The notes under the pieces were generated by a model. It saw only the letters and a list, made by a program, of their open reading frames with translations. It did no database searches and had not been told where the DNA came from. From NCBI GenBank assembly GCA_019614645.1, contig JABWDB010000006.1:8494001-8558000 (forward strand): a DNA stretch of 64,000 nt, written 5' to 3'. The translations under genes and the position numbers were made by a program. Shown here piece by piece: positions 10,698-22,249 of this stretch. Origin of the DNA: Stratiolaelaps scimitus. Its lineage: Eukaryota; Arthropoda; Arachnida; Mesostigmata; Laelapidae. Each line of letters begins with the position of its first letter. The first letter of the stretch is position 1.

Positions 10698-11682
10698 GCG
10701 TCCTGTGTCACAGCAGCATTATAGCCTCAGTCCGTCCTCGCAATTACAATCATGTTTCCTATTCTATTTGAACTTTAGAATTCATCTTAGAACATCGCTG
10801 TCCGGTCCCGCTATATGCGGTCCTTGAGGGCGGCAGCTAGGCACACCATTTAATAACGTACTTGTTGAATAACGTGACCTAAGCTGGCATTAAGTGCCCT
10901 GTGGCAACAGCTGTCCCAACGTAAAACCACCCAACAGTTCTAACATAGGACTTCACCTTGGAGACGACCGTGGCACGGGTCAGGCTGGCAGCGGCGAGAG
11001 GGCACTTGTCCCGCTGCCAGTAGCAAAGTAGTTCGCAGTAGACGCTCGGAGAGCGAGGCCACTTCTGTTTTCAGAGTGCGGAAGCCAAAGAGAGAGAGAG
11101 ATAGAGAAAAATTCACCCGCATCGCTATACTTCCGTCTCGCCTACGTATATTCACGTAGGCGATCCCTTTAATGGCGCCGTCCGTCGCTGCAGCGGGACG
11201 CCAGCTACGGAGGACGTGAGACTACGGTAAACTTTTAGATTTCGTAATAGGATGCAATTTTGCTACCTAATGACGAAAGCAAGGCAAAGTGGAAATTAAA
11301 GGGACGGGGGGGGGAGGGGGGTCATGACTTTACGCCGCGGCGAAACCTGCCAGAAACGAGTGCAGGCTACATCGTGGAGCGTCTGTGATCCACATGAATG
11401 TCTACGAAGTTCTGCTTCTCTGACAAGCCCGTCTACCTGGGTGACTGGATACCACCTCTCACTGGCTTAATGCCATACGTACGCTTCACCCGCGAATACG
11501 CTCGCTGTGCAGGCAAGCCGGCAGGCACTTGTAGCTGTTCAGTTTCTTTGATTCATGCATGTTCTCGTCTGGTGACACGTCACCAGGCAATTTGGCCAAC
11601 CACAGCAATCCTCGCCGTCTACAAAAGGGCAGTTGAAAGAACTGTTGGATCTCGCTAGTTCCACTCCTAAGTATCTTCGGAT

Positions 11683-11714
<32 letters not shown>

Positions 11715-13176
11715 TTCCACTCCTAAACGGTACAAGACTTGCCAATGCTCTGTCGGTGTATGGTGAGTAATCCCGTTGAGATGCGTTGATTGGTGTCATG
11801 GAGCAAGGGATGGCAGGAACGCCGGCCTGTTAGCCACACCCACGACAAGTCGTGTTGATGCTCACGTTGGCGCTCTGTAAATCTTCGTAATGTATTATGC
11901 CCCTGTGTGATGTTATGTTTAGGTAAACATGCAGTTATTATTTTCTTTATCGACAGCAGTGACGTTCTCTGTGTCATACCTACAGTGAGTAAAATTCCGT
12001 TTACAAATCCACTACGGGGTTGCTGCCATTGAAAGACCGCCACCGATCATGTACTGCTAGAGATATTGATACCTTGACGTTGAGCATAAATATGGACCAG
12101 ATTATCATATAATGGGAAATTAAATTAAATAAATATAATACACATATTATCGCAGGTGTGCATATCACTATCTGACAACTCGATTCAGGATATCAGAAAA
12201 CAACTGCCTATTGCAGAGGACATCGATACTGAAAACCTTTCAAAACCTCTCCGACCTATGTATTGCAGTGGGTGACCTATCTTTGATATATTTTAGCAAT
12301 CATTTAATCAAGAAACAAAGCTTGCTTGGTTCGAAATTATAGTTTCTTGCACTATTGTTACGCTTCCTCTGTATGTACACATTTAGCTAGAAACATGAAT
12401 TTCAAAAGGGACGCCAAAAAAATCAACGCCATCAAAGTCTAGTACCAGATCATTTCGACATCCTCCTCATCGCATCGAAGATTGCCACCAACATTTTCTA
12501 TCATTTGAGCATCACGTTCTTGTTTATTCATCTTGTCATTGTATTTTAGAAGACGCACACACCATACACACGCTTGGTGTGAGCCTACACATAATACCAA
12601 GCAGAAATCGATTGCAGGGAAAATTTGCTTCGATTTGCTATGACTCTGTTTCTAGTCTTCCATTGCGGATGTATTGCTTCCCGACAACTTCGGACATGCT
12701 TGTACAGGCAAGTCGTTTGCATTCGAGGTTAACATCTGGGCATTCAACTGAGTATAATCGCAATTAAATTTGAAGGGGGGGAATCTTCCAAACGGTTTCT
12801 TCCAAACGATAAAAATCCGTGTTATACTTAACTACTGTAAGAGAGAGAGCGGAATTAATTTCAGGAGTTCCTATCATTTTTAAGCTGGTGTTAGTTGTTC
12901 CTCTTTCCAAAGCTTTAGTCTCTCTTTATCTTCGTGTCTCAATCTCTCTTTCTCTCTCCCTGCCTTTCATCCACTCGAGTCTCGATTGAATCACCTTACC
13001 CTAAGCAAGAAGGCGAGAGAGATCGCGACCACTGATCGGACACACAGACAGAGTACGACGGCAGCACGATTAAAATTAGTGTCACCGAGGATGTTTAGCA
13101 TCAGCTTCTACTTAAGCGGTTCGACGAACCGAATAGTCGACAACTCTCTTCTTCTACTAATGTTGTATTAGTAGCA
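10698..13176. other. Non-coding stretch
   Basis: Contains a G-rich run at 11306-11321 (G9-A-G6), a 14-base direct repeat (AGTTCCACTCCTAA) at about 11658 and 11713, a GAGA run at 11089-11101 and a long pyrimidine-rich segment at 12895-12965. The open frames at 11398-11658 and 11723-12043 have no recognised domain. Confidence 0.45.
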
Positions 13177-15030
13177 GTGGTTGTTCGACAGTGGCTTCGG
13201 CGGCGGCAGCATCGTTGCCCGCCGTATTCGCGTCTCGCTCCCTATCGCCGCGTCGGTGTCAGCAAAAGATGCCTTTTTCCCTGTAGTCTTTCCTATGGTC
13301 CCTCTAGTCTGCATATGGCCAGAGTTCCCTTCTTCTATTTGTTCGTCTTTTTACATCTCTTCTTCGGGCGATCGTTCTTCGATCCCGGTAGTATTCGCTG
13401 GTGTCATTTTCAACAAGGCGTTTTTTTTTTCGTCGAACTGTAGACTCGACATCGACGCACCAGCGGCAGCGGCAGCAGCCGACGGCTGAGCAACCAAATA
13501 GCGTGCGGTGAGAAGGCGGTGCCCTCTTTGTGACAGCTTCATCTTTGTCGACTACCCGTCGTCCGCAAAGCGCACTTTCGCCATGTACACAGGGCGCGTC
13601 TGCGGCAGAAGGGGCCCTGACTGCTTGCCTGTCTAACAGCAAGCTTCGAAGGTAGGAGCTTGACGCCTGCGCTCTCTCTATAGCAGACAACGCGACCCTT
13701 CTCCCGGCAGCGGGCGCGAACTGGCGCCAGCAGCCTTGCAGCCCGCTGCACACATACATATATATATATACGCGGCTGCGTCTGGCTCGCTGGTTGTATG
13801 TCGTCTTTTTCAGCACCCCTTTCTACTGCAACCTTCACCGAAGAATACACCCTCGTGCGGCGTCGTTTACCCCTTTAGTTTCCCGCTATCACCGCATTTC
13901 CCTTTGCCAGCAACCACTCTCTTCGCCGCCCCCGCCGTCTGTAGTAGCATGTTTTGCCTTCTCGTTTACTTGGCGGTGTCTTCGTCGTTTGCACCAAGCA
14001 CGTTGTGCCTCGACGTTCGTGGCCGTTTCGTTCTCCTGGGACGACGAACAAGTAGAATGCTCATGCAAGGAGGCGTGCCCACAGGACGGTGTCGTAGTTC
14101 CTGTCTCCTTTCTCCCGGCGTCTTCAAGGGGCTCGCCGCCTTTCGGGTTCCTCTTCGGCCAGCTCGTTCGATACTTTCATCGAACATAGCATACGCTTAC
14201 TTCCAGGTAGCAAACACTACAGGAAGAGGTGGGGAAGAAGAAGCTTCCCTTTTCAGGAGCAGTCCCCGGCTCCTCGGCCAAGCCGACTTTCTAGCCCGCA
14301 ACCGCGCAGTGGAGTTTTGCAGCCGGGCGGAAGGTGGGCGAAATTCACCACCGCCACCGCCGTCGTCGACGCTGCCGCCACGCCGGCGCAGTAGCCACCA
14401 GCTCGGAACGCTTTCGAAATGTCTTTGTTCGCTTAGTTCGTTCGTATCGGCAGTTGGCGCCGATAGGCACGAATATCACTGTTTGACAGCGGTAGCAGCG
14501 AAACGGAGGCTATTGGTATCAACTCGGGAAGTTGGCACAAAGTGCAAGGGAGAATGCAAAACGATGGAGGGAAGTCATGCGAAGGGCAGCTTTCCTTGAC
14601 CAAGAGGTGGACATAAAGCTACTAGCACCGGACAAACCCTGTGTGTGATCCTCGACGCCCACGGCTCGCCTCCACATTGAGGAGCAATTCAACAGCGACT
14701 TCGCGCACGTTCCCTCAGACGAGAGGTACAATGTCCCGGGCGCGACTTACCCAGGCAATCGCCATGCAAGCGTAAAAAGCCTTCGGTTTTCCTCTCGCTT
14801 CTGCTTGTTCACCTTGTTGTGTTGGAATGAAAGGCTTCTTTCTGTTCATTGTGCACAGTCTGATGGACCACATTGCACAAGAGGTCAGCGTCTTCCTGTT
14901 GACGTTGAAACAGTGCAAGCCGCTTGTTTGGCATTGGCCGCGAAACCAACGTTGGGAAACTTTCGAGCAGCTCCCAACCCTCTATGGCAGAGCTCACCGA
15001 GATTGACTAGCAGCAATGTGGGGCAGGGTT
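13177..15030. other. GC-rich patch with many overlapping open frames
   Basis: GC- and CpG-rich. The longest open frame of the window (13736-14599, plus, 287 codons) lies here. It begins by translating a TA tract and has no domain, and frames on both strands are open at the same place, as expected in stop-poor DNA. A second plus frame (about 14495-14646, continuing after one stop to about 14820) has a hydrophilic, less repetitive composition but is not recognised. Confidence 0.4.
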
Positions 15031-16435
15031 GAGATAGAAATATTGTAGCAAAAAAAAAAACTGAAAGAGACCTCTAGGTGACCTCTAGTCAGACCTTGTC
15101 TGAGAAGAAGCAGTGGTAGTCGGTTCAACCAGCCGGTTCAGCGTCCTTAGCTCGTCCAATAAGTGCAGCTCAGACCGGCCGTCGTCGTGCCTCTCGAGAT
15201 TCTATCAGTGCGGGTGTGTATGTGTGTGTGGACCAGGAATTTTTGTATAGCCTACGATGGGGACGAGACGGCTGTGCAAGGCAGCGCTGTCAGGTCGCAA
15301 AGAAAGCCAGGTCCTTTCCACATCCTACCGCAGCCGAGCTGGTTTGCCAAACTCCTCCTTTGCTGCTTGGAACTAAATTGCCCCTTCAGTTTCAGAGGCT
15401 CACTAAGCCAGCTTGCCGCGAGCGAGCGTAAGGTTGTACCTTCTGGCCTGTTTCCAACAGTTCCGTTTCCATAGAGCTCGCCTCCAACCTTTCAACTTTT
15501 GGACCTGTTTCCTACCAGTGCCCTTGACTCAAGGACCCGCACGTTTAACACTACCTAGCCGCAATGTCCGCCAAAGGTATATGGAGTGAGCTGAACAACT
15601 CGCTAGAGTCACTAGAATGGTTATAACCACCCACGTAAATAGTAATGAACTGAAAGGCAATTCCTATAAGGATCCCACAATACTATTGCTCGCGTACAAT
15701 GCTTGCGCTCTAGATCTCTTTCTATCCCTTCCAAAACATGGATTAGTATATATGGTAGCTTAGTCACTTTGCCTTATATTACTTAGTCCTTCGCGTTTGT
15801 CAGTGCGACAGAACTCTAGGTAGGCGATCATGATTAACACGAGTTATTCCAAAGGAACGATAGTTTGAATGCACGATGTTTGAAAAGGACCGACTGTGAT
15901 TCTAATTATTCTGGAGTGGCCGATGCTAGATTGGCTTGATAAACAAACTACTCAGGGGTCGAAAAACAAAAAGAAAATGTTAGGTTTTGATAGACATTTC
16001 GTTATTATTTACCAACGACATGCGGATGTACGATGTGGTAACCTTTATGTTTGTGACAGGAACACAGTTCGATCCTGTCGGTCCTGTTATCTTGGCCTGC
16101 GTTGTAAGTAAGAAAAACGCTTTGTAAACATGAGAAGGACTTAAAGATTTAAAATGAATAGTGCTATTACAAATCAGGCTGGCAAAGGTCATGAGAAGAC
16201 AATAACTACGGTAGGATACTAGCTCCCACTGGTCTCTCCGTCTTATTCTAGGAAACTCATCGGTGTACGTAAGCTGAGTCACGTTATCTGAGCCGAACGG
16301 AGCTACAATGTTGTCAGATAAAGTGTTTATATCAATCGTGCTCGTCTCTAACCTTGCTTTGGTTAACTGCAATCAATTTCGGTTCGGTTGTAACTTCTCA
16401 GAGTATTATACAATAGAATGTAAAGCACAAATTTC
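15031..16435. other. Non-coding stretch
   Basis: Includes an A10 run near 15050. A tRNA-like GTTCGATCC near 16067 lacks a believable cloverleaf. The minus frame 15980-16372 (130 codons) has no recognised domain, but it sits just downstream of tail copy c. Confidence 0.45.
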
Positions 16436-16480
16436 GATTTATTAACGGAACTGCAGCTCGATAATGCTTAAGTTCACGTG
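16436..16480 (-). repeat. LINE/SINE shared 3' tail, copy c
   Basis: On the minus strand: GTGAACTTAAGCATTATCGAG, then CTGCAGTTCCGTTAATAAATCG. This is the cleanest copy of the family core. Upstream coding remnants were not recognised. Confidence 0.68.
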
Positions 16481-16513
16481 ATCAAAACAAAATGGTTAAA
16501 ATTAGTGCCTTAA

Positions 16514-16537
16514 CATATATATATATATATATATATA
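16514..16537. repeat. (AT)n microsatellite
   Basis: AT dinucleotide tract of 24 bases. Confidence 0.93.
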
Positions 16538-16959
16538 AGAAGTAAATACAAAGAGATAATGTTGTCCCATCACAGAAACACACTGGAGGGGAACGTGTGT
16601 ACATAGAACACAAAAGCGATGCCGATCCAGTTAAATCATCGCTTCGCACCTATGCTCCTTACTATGCCGAGAACAAACAATCTTTCAACTGAATGTTCGA
16701 CACGCACATTCGAAATACAAATAATCTCCACACTCATTTAAAACACGCGTCACCCATGACGACATCCACAGAAACTCTACCGCGACACGACGCATCCTTA
16801 ATTCCCTATACGATAGGTTCTTATCTAGCGTGAACTCGAGGCTTTCGTGAAACTCGTGACCCTGCCACGTGCCGTGATGAGGTCCAAACTCCTTTGTAAG
16901 TTTGACATCATCATCGTTGGCGTCGCCAGTCTAGCTGGCAACAACAATCCGATGCGGCG

Positions 16960-16990
16960 GTTAAAATTCGGATACAATCCGAATTTTAAC
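16960..16990. repeat. Perfect 14-bp hairpin
   Basis: GTTAAAATTCGGAT pairs perfectly with ATCCGAATTTTAAC across a three-base loop (ACA). No T-run follows and no gene ends nearby, so a role as a terminator is not implied. Confidence 0.9.
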
Positions 16991-17099
16991 GTTTCTGCGA
17001 TCGTTTGACAAGCGTCGACTATTCTACCAACATATTATGTCGATTCACTGTCATTGCCGGACGGTCGTAGCCAGCAGTGGTTTGCGAAGTGACCCTTCC

Positions 17100-19316
17100 T
17101 CAGGATGAGCACTGAGTTGACTCGGTTGCTTTTGCCCTCAGTGTTCTAATAGTAAAAGTCGTGGCGGTAACAGCATGAGCTTCACAGGGAGAAGAAGTTC
17201 CAAGTGCTAAGTTGACGATGCACTTTGCGCCATCTTTGGAGTCTCTCGCGGACGGCGGCGTTGTCGGCCATGGTCGCGGCGTGACTGACCTCCCCCCCCC
17301 CCGGTCGACGCATCTGAGCTTCTGGACCGCAACCGTTACAGACAGGGTGGCTGGCTGGCTGGCCGCTTTACACAGCCACACACGCTCACGCTCGGACGTA
17401 CTATATACATCTGGTATCCATCCACCCACAGGCACAACATCATTCCACGTCATCTCTTGCTAGCTGGCCTTCCTCTATAGCGTTCCTGTATCCGCAAGCC
17501 TCATTCCCATTATCCCTGCTGTTGTGAGAGAAGGACTACGATTGGGGATTAGTGCGAGAAGGGGAGAGTGGAGAACGGAACTCGCACAGTCTTCGCTGCG
17601 GCTACATTCTGCTGGATTCATTCGGCCAACCGAACCGGTCTCCTACCATTACTACTACGGCCACTACTAGTATTGCTGCTGCCAGGCTGCTGCTCGTAAG
17701 GGTCAGTAAGGGATGCGGCAGAAGAGGACGAAGAAGAAGAAGAAAAGCAAAAGGAAGTCCAGTCCAGCTTTCACCACTCGACCGCTGCCGCTGCTGCTGC
17801 TGGTGGTGTTTCGGCGTGCTCAGCTGAAGGCTGCCGCTCGAGTTGAGCGCCCGTTTCTCGTCACTCAAGCAACTCCTCTCGAACATTACGGTAGACACTC
17901 GTTGAATGAGAGGAAGAGGAGATTCATTCGTGGTCACGTCCCTCATCTGATGCTGGCTCTCCCCACGTTTGTGGAACAAGCGCAACCCACCCACGGGCCA
18001 ACTCTCCCAAGTTCTCACTCGAGTGCCTCAGAGCTTCAATCCCACGACTACCCCACAACCCCTCCCCTCGTCGTCGTTGCCCTCTCTGCTCCCCCTCCGA
18101 AGAAGCAACCCGCTATCGTAGCCGCTGAATCCCCGAACTATTATCCAACACGCAACTTCAACACCTTCTCGTTGTCCACCCCCGCTGTAACGGGGACCTG
18201 GACCCCAGACCCTTCGCATTACTCCAGACCATAAGCTTGCCATGATCATCTACGAAAAGAAAGAGGCTCCGTAGTGTCTTTGCCACGTTGATGTTACTGC
18301 TGCCCCTGCTGTTCTGTTCAGCCACACTTCCGCAGCCTCCTATTACAGCTGGCAAGCCCACAGGAGTCGAGAGAGGTATGGGTCGCAATACTCGACGGCA
18401 TAGACAAGCTCGTATATGGTGTTCCATGTGTCTGTATAGTTCCGTGGGTGTCTGTGTGTGTGTGTGTGAGTGAGTGTGTCTGGAGGCATGCACCGGCCAG
18501 CGGCAAGTTCGTCTAAGCACATCATCGTGGCTCTTGGTTGCTGGCTATTAGGCCGTATGGTCACGACGACCGCGGGTCACCTTCCCACATACCGTCTGGC
18601 TCGAAGAGATATCACCGTCCACCGTCAAGTGCGATGAGAAACACACGCCATGTAGACACACATCCACCCACACACTATATAAGAGCCAAAGCTCGGCCTA
18701 GGCACTAGAGATTCTTCGCCTGCCAACGATGTCTCTGTGTGCGTGTCTGTATACGGCCGGTGTATTACCGTGCCGTGAAGATTCACGGCTAGTTAGGCAG
18801 GCCGGTAGGAAAAGGGGCAGCGAATGCGAGAGAGTGAGGCAGAGAGAGAGAGTATCGCTGGATAAAAATCCGGGTCCTCATTAGCAGCGTGCTTAGCAGC
18901 TCCGTGCGTTGTCTGGCTCACTGGTCTGAAGGCAGGAATGGGGGACTGGCGGCCTCCGCAGTAGCCAGACCGACGGCAATAGTGGGCACGAGTGGGTGCT
19001 TGGCCCTCCTAAGAGCTGAGGCCGTAGCGGGGATGGTGATATTCGGGAAGATCCAGCGAAGAGAGAGAGAGAGCTGAGTTCGCTGGTCCGTGCCCGTGCT
19101 GACTAGCCTGATAGATAGATACATACTTACAGGGTTGGAGCCTAGGCGAAATACGCCAGGAATGGATGGCCTGATTGAATTTAAGACAAGATCTCTTGGA
19201 TAAAGCTAACGGCTCGTGAAGAAAGAGAAAGAAAACCTACTCTAACAAAGCTAGCGTACGTCTGAGCGCACAACGCCGCTTTAGCCTGGGTTTCTTTGAA
19301 GACAAAACGTATGCCG
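17100..19316. other. GC-rich patch, possible promoter plus leader exon at its right end
   Basis: GC-rich DNA with a C11 run (17292-17302), CTG/CCG tracts near 17785-17805, a TG-rich tract at 18440-18480 and a GAGAG run at 18840-18851. Open frames here (for example 17713-18234 plus, 173 codons) overlap frames in other phases and show no domain. A TATA-like box at 18676 and a strong 5' splice-site-like GTAAGTATAG at 19317 bracket the last 0.6 kb. Confidence 0.35.
18676..18683 (+). promoter_or_regulatory. TATA-like box
   Basis: TATATAAG at the left edge of a GC-rich segment that ends in a consensus-like splice donor at 19317. No clear initiator was found at the expected spacing, so the call is weak. 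Confidence 0.2.
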
Positions 19317-20195
19317 GTAAGTATAGGTGCAAATTTCTCAACAACTTTCTAGTTATTAGGTAATGTACAATTGAATACAGGTACAACTTGGGTCAGTGGG
19401 AGTGTTATTGAAGACCTTTTAAAAATTCTGAATTTACTTGATACGGGCGAAACAGGTAGACCTAGGCGTGCAAAGTACCATTAGTTGAATGGGTCAGCTG
19501 GGAACTGCTTTATTAAACAAAGGTAGATTTCTAACCATTTTGGAAAGAAGCGATACTCCTCATTAATATCATTACCAGGTAACTAAAATGAATAGTACTA
19601 TCAATAATAATAAAACAGGACAAACAAGTGATATAATATTTGACAAATTTTCCTCAACGAGCTGTTCCACAATCCATTAGTTCGTGTATAATCTCAAACA
19701 TGCGACTTTATCTAAATTTAATTATAAATAATACTCAAGGCAGCTGAACAATCTAGGAAGAGATATTGTTTCATGGAATTAAACCGATGTAAATATGTGT
19801 TACATATAACTTTATTTTGTCGATAAAATTGAACTCAAGCCCTGTCGTATATCCAGATCATATGAGAGGCTTAAACTCGGTTATAAGATGCATGCTGTAT
19901 TTGTCTGTAGCCTATGAATCGCACCGACAAAGCGAAGATTCCGGCTTTGTTCGTATCTTGCTGAACTCAACTAGTTATGTTTCCACCTGCTTTTGTGCTT
20001 CGACCGACAGCTGTTTCGGATGTCTCCTATCTGTCCATGCATACATACAATGTATAACTATGTATTATATATCTCATGTTTTTTCAACAAATATATCCAA
20101 GAGATGCTATCCCACTGTGGTCTCTGTCTCTGGCCTCAGGGTGGGGTAGCCTGATGGAAGTGAAGAGTGCTGCACTAGCCGGAGGGAATCGCCCA
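19317..20195. other. AT-rich non-coding stretch
   Basis: Low GC after the donor-like site at 19317. The open frame 19817-20149 has no domain. Confidence 0.45.
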
Positions 20196-20850
20196 TTTGG
20201 CCTCCAACATGAAACTATCCAAGCAGCAGCAGCAGCAGCAGTCGCAGTGGTGGTGGTACAAGAGTAGCCTCTACGCAAACGTGGACTTTCAAGCCGATGG
20301 GTGGTCTTTGCTTTGGCCACCCGCTTGCTTCCATTCCGAGATGACGTGCCGCGATCCACTGAGTGTAAAGCGGCCTGTGTCCTGTGTCCCCAAGTCAGGT
20401 CGCTTGGCCTCCGCCAGCCTGTCGACATCCCCCGCTCCTCGCCCACGCTACCTCCGCAGGATCTGTACGTTACTACGATGGATCAGCGGCGACGCGACAA
20501 ACCGCGCCCAGTGCCCAATCTGGCCTCTGTCGTTCACCCGCTCTCCCATCTCCTTACAACGGCTAAACAGACACAGAGAGAGAGAGAGTGCGCGCTCTCC
20601 ACGATGGCATGCGAAGCCTACACAGCCAACAACGACTATCGAAACAGCAGCTAAGCGGGTCGCGGGGTGGTCAACGCGGCCCGCGGCCTCTTCGTTTCCC
20701 CCAGAGGTAAGACCCACTTCTGGAGGGACGACCATTGAAGGGAGCAGACACCTAATTGAATATGTATCGATTGATTTGCCCCTATCGCTCAGCTCGTTTG
20801 GCCATTTACTGATTATTGTATCCCGCCAGATCCCAATCACGTTATAATAG
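20196..20850. other. GC-rich patch with a (CAG)n tract and an open frame
   Basis: A CAG run at 20222-20240 lies inside a plus frame that opens at an ATG at 20209 (context CAACATG) and stays open to beyond 20800. A donor-like GAG/GTAAGA is at 20707. The translation starts MKLSKQ, followed by a Gln run, and then has no recognisable domain. Minus-strand frames are open over the same bases. It could be an exon, but composition alone explains it. Confidence 0.3.
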
Positions 20851-22231
20851 TAGACACTTTGCTATGTCGAACGAGTCCGGACGAACGAATGAGTCGGTCG
20901 GCAGCGAGGCGCCACAGGTTCACCCAGCGTTCGGGCGCCCCTGCGTCAGTAGATAGTATGGGGGCACCATCGCTCGTCAGGATTGGAAAGCGTTTCGCAT
21001 CTAGCTAACTTCATTGGTAAGCTAATCAGCAAAGTGCTCGTAAGCTCTGCCGGGGCTCGAAATATCTATATCTAATAAATGACACCGACTGACTGACTGA
21101 CACTCGTAAGGCAGAGAAGAATATCGAGTGTCCCACGGTCCCGAGATCGAGGACGAGCTCTATTTGTGAATACCTACTAAACAGTTGAGGGACATCTCAA
21201 TGCGACCCCATTGTATCGGCCCGCCATTGTTTTCTATACGAATCTCAATTCGTTGCGAAATAGCTTGATTGCAAATTAGTAGAGGCAAACGCTATTTCCA
21301 CAAATAGGATTGAATAATAATAATAATACTAATTATGCTGAAACGAACTGATTCAGTCTCACTACTGAGCGGCTTTCCATTTTTGTTTTTAGTTCGGCCT
21401 GCTCCTCAATCGTGTCCCCTTGGCTCCGATGGCGCGCTTATCCCAATTGCTAGCAATGATACGGCTGTCGGTAACATTTTATTTATCACAGAGTTCTCGC
21501 ACGGTGCCGTACTGCTCGGTCGATGTGACATTCGCACCAGCTGATGAAATGCCCTCGTCACCAACGGGTTTCTATCGAAGGGGCACCAAAGTCAACTAAG
21601 TTTGATGGCTGCGCAGCAACATGACGAGGAGCGACTTCATGAGTTTAGCATTTTACTTGTGCGCTTCCCGAGCCTCGAAAGCGGCCTTGCGCGAACCGGC
21701 TTCGTTGTTCTGTGCCTTTTCTAAACCGCATTTGCCGCATATTCCATTTGAGCAACGAGCCATCATTGGCTGTCCTGTATATGAGTGCATGGAAGCATAC
21801 GTGAACAACTCGACACGCTGACGACACCATCCATGATGATGATCTTTCGACAGAAGGTAAACACCGCTCTACAGCTATCCACCGGGGATTACTATACATT
21901 CATGACTTTGTCCATGAATTCAATACAACCAACTCGATATTCGTAAAATATCAGATCGAAGTCAGGTCGGACCAGCAACGGCGAATGATCCAGATACAGC
22001 TCGGACTACTGCCCCTCAATACTCGACCTTATGTAAAATGAATATTCAATTCACATTTGACCTTCACTGATGCGGCATTCAATCGTAGCACTGGTATACA
22101 TACATATACACAGCTGGCAACATTCCACTACCATTGTTTGACAATTTTAATTAGCATAACACTTGAAGTTTAATTATCTAGTTATTATTCATGGAAGTAG
22201 GAAGCCTCACGTATGCACAAGGGACAACACA
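20851..22231. other. Non-coding stretch
   Basis: Includes a short (GACT)4 tract near 21086-21101 and an (AAT)n tract near 21315-21330. No domain-bearing open frame was found. Confidence 0.5.
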
Positions 22232-22249
22232 ATATATATATATATATAT
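22232..22249. repeat. (TA)n microsatellite
   Basis: Short TA dinucleotide tract. Confidence 0.9.

Noticed and set aside
13736..14599. The longest open frame in the window (287 codons, plus)
   Set aside because: Its start translates a TA tract, it has no domain, and other frames on both strands are open over the same GC-rich bases; it fits chance in stop-poor DNA.
16060..16090. Possible tRNA T-arm (CAGTTCGATCCTG)
   Set aside because: No A box or acceptor stem could be paired at the right distance; a decayed SINE is possible but unsupported.
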